Part shown: in pieces, positions 57,606 through 64,000 of the stretch
How the letters are laid out: each line of letters opens with the position of its first letter
Numbering within the stretch: the stretch's first letter is position 1
Assembly (NCBI RefSeq): GCF_019429525.1
Contig: NZ_JAHXZL010000002.1
Span: forward strand, 62,001-126,000
Length of the DNA stretch: 64,000 nt
Direction of reading: 5' to 3'
Source: Sphingomonas folli
Lineage (GTDB): Bacteria > Pseudomonadota > Alphaproteobacteria > Sphingomonadales > Sphingomonadaceae
Translations under genes and position numbers: made by a program
Notes under the pieces: generated by a model
What the model saw: only the letters and a program-made list of their open reading frames with translations
What the model was told of the DNA's origin: nothing
The model's database searches: none

Positions 57606-58465
57606 GCGCGCCGCCGCCCGGCCGCTTCGCCGAGTTCGTCGCGATCGACTGGTCGGGCGCGCGCGGGCGCCGCCACCGCGGCATCGCGGTGGCGCGCTGC
57701 GTCACGGGGGGCGGCGCCCCCGCGCTGGTCGCGCCGGCGACCCGCGACTGGTCGCGCGCCGAGGTGCTCGACTGGCTGGTCGCGCGCCGCGACCGCGCCA
57801 TGCTGGTCGGCTTCGACTTCAGCTTCTCCGCCCCTTATGTGGCGCGCGGCGCCCATCTGCCGGGCGAGACCGAGACGCGCGACGCGCGCGCGCTGTGGCG
57901 CTACGTCGACGCGGCGAGCGACGACGACGACCTCGGCGCCGCCACCTTCCTGGAGGCGCGTCGCGGGCGCCACTTCTACCTCGGCGCGGCGGACGGCGCC
58001 AAGCGCGACTTCCTGCACTGGCGGGCCTGCGAGGTGGCGCACGACGGCAGCACCAAGCCCTCCACCGTCTATGACGCGATCGGCGCGGCGCAGGTGGCGA
58101 AGGCGAGTTTCGCGGGCATGCGCCTGCTCCATCACCTCGACGGGCGCGTCGCGATATGGCCGTTCGACCCGGTCCCGCCGGCGGGGCCGCTGGTGGTGGA
58201 GATCTACACCGCGATCGCGGCGCGCGCCGCGGGGCTGCGCAAGGGGCGAAGCAAGCTGCGCGACGCCGCCGCGCTGGACGCCGCGCTGGCGGCGCTGGGC
58301 AGTCCGCCGCACGCGCCGCTCGCGCGCTACGACGATCATTCGACCGACGCGATCCTGGCGGCGGCGTGGCTGCGCGCGCGGGTCGACGATGCCGCGCTGT
58401 GGCGACCGCCAGGGTTGAGCGCGGCGGTGGCGCGGACCGAGGGCTGGACCTTCGGCGTCGCCTGA
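57602..58465 (+). CDS. DUF429-like / RNase H-fold hypothetical protein
   Basis: A 287-residue protein. It opens FVAIDWSGARGRRHRGIAVA and contains VGFDFSFS near residue 75 and ARYDDHSTDAILAAAWLRA near 240, which together give the Asp-x-x-Gly / Asp / His-x-x-Asp set seen in RNase H-like predicted nucleases of the DUF429 group. The GTG at 57602 overlaps the hydrolase stop (GTGA). Catalytic activity has not been shown for this group, so function is open. Confidence 0.65.
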   Translation: MSAPPPGRFAEFVAIDWSGARGRRHRGIAVARCVTGGGAPALVAPATRDWSRAEVLDWLVARRDRAMLVGFDFSFSAPYVARGAHLPGETETRDARALWRYVDAASDDDDLGAATFLEARRGRHFYLGAADGAKRDFLHWRACEVAHDGSTKPSTVYDAIGAAQVAKASFAGMRLLHHLDGRVAIWPFDPVPPAGPLVVEIYTAIAARAAGLRKGRSKLRDAAALDAALAALGSPPHAPLARYDDHSTDAILAAAWLRARVDDAALWRPPGLSAAVARTEGWTFGVA

Positions 58466-58482
58466 CGCATGAGGGCCGCCGC

Positions 58483-58555
58483 GCCGGTTTAGCTCAGCTG
58501 GTAGAGCAGCGGTTTTGTAAACCGAAGGTCGCGGGTTCGATCCCTGCAACCGGCA
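58483..58555 (+). tRNA. tRNA-Thr (TGT)
   Basis: A cloverleaf of 73 nt: acceptor GCCGGTT/AACCGGC, D-arm GCTC-AGCTGGTA-GAGC, anticodon loop TTTGTAA (TGT) with a 4-bp paired stem, T-loop TTCGATC. After the discriminator A the sequence is CCG, so CCA is not encoded. An integrase gene lies 163 bp downstream, so the tRNA is a likely attachment site. Confidence 0.93.
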
Positions 58556-58718
58556 CCGCCTCCCTTCCTCTCCGCATCCCTGACACCGCCGTTCTGGGCC
58601 ACAAGCTCAGGGGCTGACTACTTGTTCGCGATCCCAGGCGAGCGCATCCGCACCCCATCGACCGCGACACTCGAGGGGGTAGCTTGAGGGTACAGTCCGC
58701 GAAGGCCGGGGGTACCGG

Positions 58719-59127
58719 ATGCTGACGGATTTGGCGTGCCGCCGAGCGGCGCCGCGCCCGACCGCGTACAAGCTCAGCGACGCATTCGGCCTCTACCTCT
58801 ACGTGCTGCCGAGCGGCTACCGCTCGTGGCGCTGGAAGTATCGCGTCGCGGGCAAGGAGAAGGTCCTCGTCTTCGGCCCCTACCACGCGGTGACACTGGC
58901 CAAGGCACGACAACTCCGCGAGGAAGCCGCACGCTCGCTGCGCGAGGGCATCGACCCGTCGATCAGCAGGCGCCAGCGGGCTGCCGCCTAGGCAGCCGTG
59001 GCGGACGCGACCTTCGAGCGGATCGCGCGCGACTGGCATCGCAGTCAGCTGCCGATGTGGTCCGCGCGCTACGCGAGCAACACGCTCAACAACCTCGTCA
59101 ACGACGTCTTCCCGAAGATAGGCCAGA
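58719..59127 (+). pseudogene. Truncated tyrosine-type phage/island integrase
   Basis: The first 90 residues match the Arm-DNA-binding N-terminal domain of P4-type integrases (YKLSDAFGLYLYVLPSGYRSW, then VLVFGPYHAVTLAKARQL). An in-frame TAG at 58989-58991 interrupts it, and the same frame continues with core-binding sequence (FERIARDWHRSQLPMWS, LVNDVFPKIG). The match stops near 59127; the catalytic domain with the Arg-His-Arg-Tyr residues is missing. It is therefore inactive. Its place after tRNA-Thr fits a genomic-island integrase. The exact end is uncertain by a few bases. Confidence 0.8.
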
Positions 59128-61225
59128 TATCATGGTTTTTCGGGATCCCAAGCGCGGCCAAACGTTCGCTCTCGTGATTGACACCGCCCGTGAGCGGGTT
59201 TGTGGTCGCTTCACCGTCAGCGGCATCAAGGTTTGATCCGCCTTCATACCGTTCCTCACTAAACGCGATTGGCTGCCTCACGTCGCCGGTCGCGTTCAGG
59301 CGCGACGCACCAAAGCCGAGCCCCAGCGTACTCAGGCCGTAGATCGCTTCCGCCGCAGCCGGACTAGCCCCCGTGACGCTCGATATCGCGCGTGCGCCAT
59401 AGGTCTCGCCCGGTATCGCCGTGACCGCCTGCTTCGCGCCCGCGACGATCCGGTCGACGTTGGTCGCCGCGTTGATCCCGGCCAGGGCCGCGGCACCGCA
59501 GCCCGCACCGATTGACCCGGGGCAGGCTGCCGTCCCCGCCGCCATCGTGAAGCCGTCAGCGACCACACCCGCGGTACCGCCGACAGCCTCAATCCCGCCC
59601 GCTAGGCGGACGCCCTCCGGCGTCTTGTTGAAGGCGTTGGCCTTCTGGATCGCACAGGACAGCGGCGTGTCACCGCTGCACAGCCGCGCGTCGATCGCGT
59701 TCTGGCCTTCGATGGTTTGGCTAGCGAGAGAATAGGCATCCAGCGCATTCTGTTGCTGCTCGTTCAACGAGCAGGACTGTGGGCTGGACGCGCAGGCGGC
59801 AACCTCGGCGAACTTCGAGAGCCCACCGATCTTTTCTACCGCGGCACGGAACTCCGGGCTGTTCTTGTATACATCGTCAACCGACAGCCCCGTCTTCGTC
59901 TCGGGGCCGAAGATCCCATGCTTCGTGACGGTCGAATTATTCTCGCTCTCGACCTGCGCCGCAGTGATCGCCGCGCCCGGATCGAGCCCGAGCATGCTCG
60001 CGGTCGCCCCCGCGACCGTCGCCACGAGGTGGTCACGCCGCTGCGCCTCGCGCTGCGTCAGCGGCTCGCCGTCCGCGTCCACCGCCGGCGTCGCGCCCGT
60101 CTTCAGCAGTTCGTGCACCCCGACGCTCGTGGCGGCCCCCAGCGCCGCGCCGCCGCACGAGCCCCCTCCGGCCACGCTGCCCGCGCACGCGACCGCGCCC
60201 TGCGCCAGCGCGCGCAGCACCAGATGCTCGTCGTCGTTCCCCACCAGCGACTTGACCCGCTCGGTGGCCCATCCCTGCGCCAGCGTCGCCGCCGCGCCCT
60301 GCACCAACCCGCCGAGCGAACCCCCGACGTCGCCGCTCGCCGCGCCCACCGCCGCGGTGATCACGCGCTGACCGGTCCCGCCCGCGCCCCAGGTCGCGTA
60401 CGGGCTCTCCGACGGTTTGGCGTCCGGATGCGCCTCGCGCCACTTGGCGTCATCCTCCGCGCGGTGCGCCAGGAAGGTCGTGCTCTCGACCCCGAGCGTG
60501 CGCACCGTCTCGAAGCCGCGCTCCAGCCCGGCGCGCTTGTCGGCGTCGAACTCACGCACCAGCGGCGCGTTCGCCGCGCCCGGGTCCCGCGAGATCGTCG
60601 CCGCCGCGACCTGGCTCGCCGGGTCGTCCGACGTCACCGTCAGCATGCCGGGCGAGATCGCGCTGCGCGTCACCGACGTCTGCGATCCGCGCGCCGACAT
60701 CGCCACCGGCAGCCCCGCCGAGACCCGCCCCGCGCCGCCGCGCGCGCTGCCCGGCACCTCGCCTTGCCCCGAGGTCGCCTGCCCCTTCGCGTCGCTTCCG
60801 CCCGCCCCCCAGCCGCCCCCGAACGACGTCTGCCCGCTCGACCACGCCTCGCTGTTCCGGATGTCGCTGAACCCCAGCGTGCCGGTGGTGAAGCTGTTGC
60901 GCTCCGGCGCCGCGCTCGACTCGATCGCCCCGCCGTCGAGCTGCGTGTGGTGGCGGACGTCGACCTGATAGCCCCCCGCCCCGGCGTGGATCCCCGCCTG
61001 GTCGTGCACGCTCGCGAAGGTCCCGCTGGCCCGCGCCGCGCTGACGTTGCCCGACACGCCCGGCACCCCCGCGGCATCAAGCGACCCGCTCACCGACCAG
61101 CCGTGCTGGTCCGAGCTATAGCTCGCGCTGTCCTGCCGGCTGCGGATCGCGAGGTCCGCCGCGCTCACCTCGACCCGCTCGCCCACCACCTGGCCGGCAT
61201 CCAGCGTCACCGTGGCGTCACTCAC
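59128..61225 (-). pseudogene. Orphan CdiA-type toxin cassette, 3'-truncated
   Basis: A reading frame of about 700 residues on the minus strand. Residues 1-430 repeat the pretoxin region of the CdiA protein to its right. At residue 428 the ESENNST motif (an ENN-type toxin border) is followed by a distinct tail: VYKNSPEFRAAVEKIGGLSKF, two Cys-rich stretches, and near the end GVNHESERLAALGIPKNHDIW. There the match stops at about 59128; the last codons of the open frame (to 59069) read antisense integrase. The GTG at 61225 has no clear ribosome binding site. Orphan cassettes of this type normally lack their own secretion domain. Confidence 0.75.
59934..61173 (-). repeat. Direct repeat, orphan copy of the CdiA pretoxin region
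   Basis: 1240 bp matching 62761-64000 with a constant offset of 2827 bp and no net gap. Protein identity looks about 90%, with scattered changes. It ends (on the coding strand) at the ENN motif, where the toxin tails diverge. Confidence 0.9.
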
Positions 61226-61299
61226 AGACCGGCAATTGTCACCGGCTTGCTGTCACTCCCCTCTTGAACTATTTTAAAGACGCGTTGCTTATTCGTGGA

Positions 61300-61782
61300 C
61301 TAGTAGATGACGGGGCGGCCGTTGTTTAAGGATGTGCCGTCCCACCCACAGGGAAAGTGGCCTTCTATATACCACTGACCTTGGCTAGAATAGAAGCTTG
61401 GCGGCCGCACGTCAGATAGCTCCGCCTCCATGCATAAATGCAATATATCCCAATTGACTGAACTCTTAAAGCATGGATCAAGATTATTTTTTAGAATTAC
61501 GTCTTTTGTCTTTTCTTGTACTAGTAACTCAATCTCGGGTTTAATAGACGCTACAAGTAAGTTCCATTTAGAAAATGCGCCAATGTCTTTTTTCATTACA
61601 CTTTCACGATAGTCGTTTGCAGCTTCTAGGCATATTCTTTCCCACTCGGGTGAGTTGCAGCTATCCAAAGCCTCGCCCCAAGAAGATAATATATCTGCTG
61701 AGCACGTAGTGCGCACACCAACATTCCTAAACCAATCAACGCTACGAAGATTATTCAAAGTCTCTACGGTATTTTTATGCAT
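61300..61782 (-). CDS. cdiI: Probable CDI immunity protein
   Basis: A 160-residue cytoplasmic protein, no signal peptide. Its GC content is clearly lower than the flanking DNA (about 43-45%). It begins 3 bp past the CdiA stop (ATG 61782), with AGGAA of the ribosome binding site inside the last CdiA codons. Contact-dependent inhibition systems place the immunity gene directly after the toxin gene, so this is the expected partner of the toxin tail coded at 61785-62760. It shows no recognised family motif; immunity proteins are very diverse. Confidence 0.75.
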   Translation of the reverse strand: MHKNTVETLNNLRSVDWFRNVGVRTTCSADILSSWGEALDSCNSPEWERICLEAANDYRESVMKKDIGAFSKWNLLVASIKPEIELLVQEKTKDVILKNNLDPCFKSSVNWDILHLCMEAELSDVRPPSFYSSQGQWYIEGHFPCGWDGTSLNNGRPVIY

Positions 61783-61784
61783 TC

Positions 61785-64000
61785 TCAATTTCCTGCGTCA
61801 TTTTTCGTCTGAGGCAACCTATCAGGTACGCGAGGCACGGGCATAGATGGCACGAGGCCAAAGTTTGTTCGTTGATCAGCAGCCTGGCCAGCAACATCTC
61901 TGGCTTGGGTCGCGGACAGACCGGATTGAATTAAAGCTTTATCGACGGCGGCACTGTATTGTTCATTTGTGGGCGTCATACCATAAAAATTGCCGCCCTT
62001 ACGGTATGGGCTCCAAAAACCCTCCAGAGATGCGTGAAATTCGTAATGAGGTGATCCAGGTTCTGCCAAAGCATTGCCAGGCATCGCGATTGCGAGCCCC
62101 TCGTTCCTTGGGATCATGCTCTTAAACGCCGCATTTTGATTCAGGTGATTGGCTTGAAGTCCTGTTCCTTTCAGCTCGGTCACGAGCGCGCCATAAGAGT
62201 CAACGCGTGGTGTAACGCCCTCTGGCGCGATCAGTGGCGCCACGGCGATTGCACCCCAACCGCCGACGAGCAATCCCGCCTGAGCAGCTGGCTCGTTTTC
62301 TCCGGAGAGCAACGGTGAAAGCGTGGCGATCTCGCGTGTCGCGTCCGTGTGATCGCCAAAGAAGTGGGCGCCCGGCAGGTTAGCTAGCGCCTGCAACTGC
62401 TCGGGCGATTGCTGCGCCACCTGGCGTGCGAGCAGGCCGAGCGGGCTGATGTCGGACTCGACCGGATGATCGGCGAGGTACGTCACCTGGCCTGCGCTCA
62501 GGCCCGAGTTGACGAGTTCGATCGCCCTGTCTTGACCCCCTAGCTTGTTGACCGTTTCGTCGCTGAGACGGCGGTACTCGACCGCTTTGTCCTCATCCCC
62601 CCCAAACTGGCCTACAATTTCCTTATAGAGCCGTTGATCGGTCGGGCTCGCGCTCTGCCGAAGGTCCGTTAGATACTTCTTGTACTTGCTCGCAAACTCA
62701 GTCGCGGGCACCTGCGGTCCATGCGCGGGCTGAACCGTCCTGCCGTTCACCTTGAGCGTGGAATTATTCTCGGTCTCGACCTTCGCGCCGGTGATCGCTG
62801 CGCCCGGGTCGAGCCCGACCGCGCCCGTCACCACGCCCGCGACCGTCGCCACGATGTTGTCACGCCGCTGCGCCTCGGCTTGCGTCAGCGGCTCGCCGTC
62901 CGCGTCCACCGCGGGCGTCGCGCCCGTCTTCAGCAGCTCGTGCACCCCGACGCTCGTGGCGGCCCCCAGCGCCGCGCCGCCGCACGAGCCCCCTCCGGCC
63001 ACGCTGCCCGCGCACGCGACCGCGCCCTGCGCCAGCGCGCGCAGCACCGGATGCTCGTCGTCGTTCCCCACCAGCGACTTGACCCGCTCGGTGGCCCATC
63101 CCTGCGCCAGCGTCGCCGCCGCGCCCTGCACCAACCCGCCCAGCGAACCCCCGACGTCGCCGCTCGCCGCGCCCATCGCCGCGGTGATCACGCGCTGACC
63201 GGTCCCGCCCGCGCCCCAGGTCGCGTACGGGCTCTCCGACGGTTTGGCGTCCGGATGCGCCTCGCGCCACTTGGCATCGTCGTCCGCGCGGTGCGCCAGG
63301 AAGGTCGTGCTCTCGACCCCAAGCGTGCGCACCGTCTCGAAGCCGCGCTCCAGCCCGGCACGCTTGTCGGCGTCGAACTCACGCACCAGCGGCGCATTGG
63401 CCGCGCCCGGATCACGCGAGATCGCCGCCGCGGCCCGCTGGCTCGCCGGGTCGTCCGACGTCACCGTCATCGCCCCAGGCGAGATCGCGCTGCGCGTCAC
63501 CGACGCTTGCGACCCGCCCGCCGAAAGCGCCACCGGCAGCCCCGCCGAGACCCGACCGGCGCCACCGCGCGCGCTGCCCGGTACCTCGCCCTGCCCCGAG
63601 ACCGCGCGCCCGCTCGCGTCGCTCCCGCCCAGCCCCACGCCGCCCCCGAACGACGTCTGCCCGCTCGACCACGCCTCGCTGTTCCGGATGTCGCTGAACC
63701 CTAGCGTGCCGGTCGTGAAGCTGTTCTGCGACGGCGCCGCGCTCGACTCGATCGCCCCGCCGTCGAGCTGGGTGTAGTGGCGGACGTCGACCTCATAGCC
63801 CCCCGCCCCGGCGTGGATCCCCGCCTGGTCGTGCACGCTCGCGAAGGTGCCGCTGGCCCGCGCCGCCGTGACGTTGCCCGACACGCCCGCCACCCCCGCG
63901 GCATCGAGCGACCCGCTCACCGACCAGCCATGCTGGTCCGAGCGATAGCTCGCGCTGTCCTGTCGGCTGCGGATCGCCAGGTCGGCCGCGCTCACCTCGA
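61785..64000 (-). CDS. cdiA: CdiA-type contact-dependent inhibition exoprotein, C-terminal part
   Basis: The last 738 residues of a much longer gene whose start lies beyond the window. The pretoxin part has a hemagglutinin-repeat-like Ser/Gly-rich region, then hydrophobic glycine-rich helices (GVGASSGDVGGSLGGLVQG type) and the VETENNST border. The toxin tail (about 325 residues) has GLQANHLNQNAAF near the middle, then IPRNEGLAIAMPGNA and PHYEFHASLEGFW: Asn-His, His and Phe-His groups that resemble HNH/endonuclease-VII-type toxin nucleases. The protein stops in TKNDAGN, and the immunity gene follows at once. Confidence 0.85.
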   Translation of the reverse strand, partial: EVSAADLAIRSRQDSASYRSDQHGWSVSGSLDAAGVAGVSGNVTAARASGTFASVHDQAGIHAGAGGYEVDVRHYTQLDGGAIESSAAPSQNSFTTGTLGFSDIRNSEAWSSGQTSFGGGVGLGGSDASGRAVSGQGEVPGSARGGAGRVSAGLPVALSAGGSQASVTRSAISPGAMTVTSDDPASQRAAAAISRDPGAANAPLVREFDADKRAGLERGFETVRTLGVESTTFLAHRADDDAKWREAHPDAKPSESPYATWGAGGTGQRVITAAMGAASGDVGGSLGGLVQGAAATLAQGWATERVKSLVGNDDEHPVLRALAQGAVACAGSVAGGGSCGGAALGAATSVGVHELLKTGATPAVDADGEPLTQAEAQRRDNIVATVAGVVTGAVGLDPGAAITGAKVETENNSTLKVNGRTVQPAHGPQVPATEFASKYKKYLTDLRQSASPTDQRLYKEIVGQFGGDEDKAVEYRRLSDETVNKLGGQDRAIELVNSGLSAGQVTYLADHPVESDISPLGLLARQVAQQSPEQLQALANLPGAHFFGDHTDATREIATLSPLLSGENEPAAQAGLLVGGWGAIAVAPLIAPEGVTPRVDSYGALVTELKGTGLQANHLNQNAAFKSMIPRNEGLAIAMPGNALAEPGSPHYEFHASLEGFWSPYRKGGNFYGMTPTNEQYSAAVDKALIQSGLSATQARDVAGQAADQRTNFGLVPSMPVPRVPDRLPQTKNDAGN
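62761..64000 (-). repeat. Direct repeat, main copy of the CdiA pretoxin region
   Basis: 1240 bp paired with 59934-61173 and cut by the window edge; the true repeat probably continues. It shows which part of the main gene was copied to make the orphan cassette. Confidence 0.9.

Noticed and set aside
59069..59127. C-terminal extension of the orphan toxin (to 59069)
   Set aside because: These codons are the antisense of the integrase fragment, so they are not native toxin sequence; the coding call was cut at the junction.
61430..62318. Small plus-strand frames inside the CDI immunity gene and toxin tail
   Set aside because: They are opposite an immunity gene placed as expected after the toxin stop, and have no ribosome binding sites or family motifs.

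Overview
The window is high-GC (roughly 70%) chromosomal DNA of an alphaproteobacterium, most likely Sphingomonas or a close sphingomonad. The evidence is the run rpsB-tsf-pyrH-frr-uppS-cdsA-dxr-rseP-bamA-ompH-fabZ, the run FYDLN-type small acidic protein / aroA-cmk-rpsA-ihfB, a zinc-free L31, and many small envelope and stress proteins typical of that group. Start codons are often GTG and neighbouring genes often overlap by 4 bp (ATGA or GTGA). No rRNA operon, CRISPR array or intact insertion sequence was seen. | Layout. 132-2699: SRPBCC / zinc alcohol dehydrogenase / SDR operon. 2825-3134: small exported protein and its terminator. 3144-6484: periplasmic glucan pair opgH-opgG. 6599-8279: ald with a divergent Lrp-type regulator. 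8462-9994: flavin-dependent tryptophan-halogenase homologue. 10137-13902: small envelope and stress proteins (entericidin, CsbD-like proteins, a PAS-LuxR regulator). 14085-21189: tRNA-Ala, aroA-cmk-rpsA-ihfB, tRNA-Leu, a solute-binding lipoprotein and a DUF4112 protein. 21193-27220: anmK, rimO, tRNA-Met, a 2H phosphoesterase, kup and a DUF3072 protein. 27237-33930: a partial cytochrome c maturation set (ccmC, ccmD, ccmE, TPR), an RNA methyltransferase, guaB and a Band7-NfeD pair. 34151-46165: PilZ protein, rpmE and the long translation / isoprenoid / phospholipid / outer-membrane-assembly operon, all on the minus strand. 46482-50631: small membrane protein, psd-pssA, icd and small exported proteins. 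50770-58465: CPA2 antiporter, glycosyltransferase, PadR-DUF2218 unit, rarA, serine hydrolase and a DUF429-like protein. | 58483-64000 is accessory DNA. A tRNA-Thr gene is followed by a broken tyrosine integrase. Then comes the 3' end of a contact-dependent inhibition (CDI) locus read on the minus strand: the C-terminal part of a large CdiA-type exoprotein that enters from beyond position 64000, its AT-richer immunity gene, and a second 'orphan' toxin cassette that repeats 1240 bp of the same pretoxin region with a different toxin tail. The orphan cassette and the integrase fragment face each other and both lose their 3' ends at one point near 59125. No immunity gene for the orphan is present, which suggests that a deletion fused the two remnants. 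| Regulatory signals worth following: three GAAC-N7-GAAC boxes (the alphaproteobacterial LexA motif) in front of an 80-residue membrane protein at 46482; a perfect 13-bp inverted repeat in front of the PadR gene; a 20-bp perfect palindrome in front of ald; and palindromic REP-like elements of at least three types between genes.
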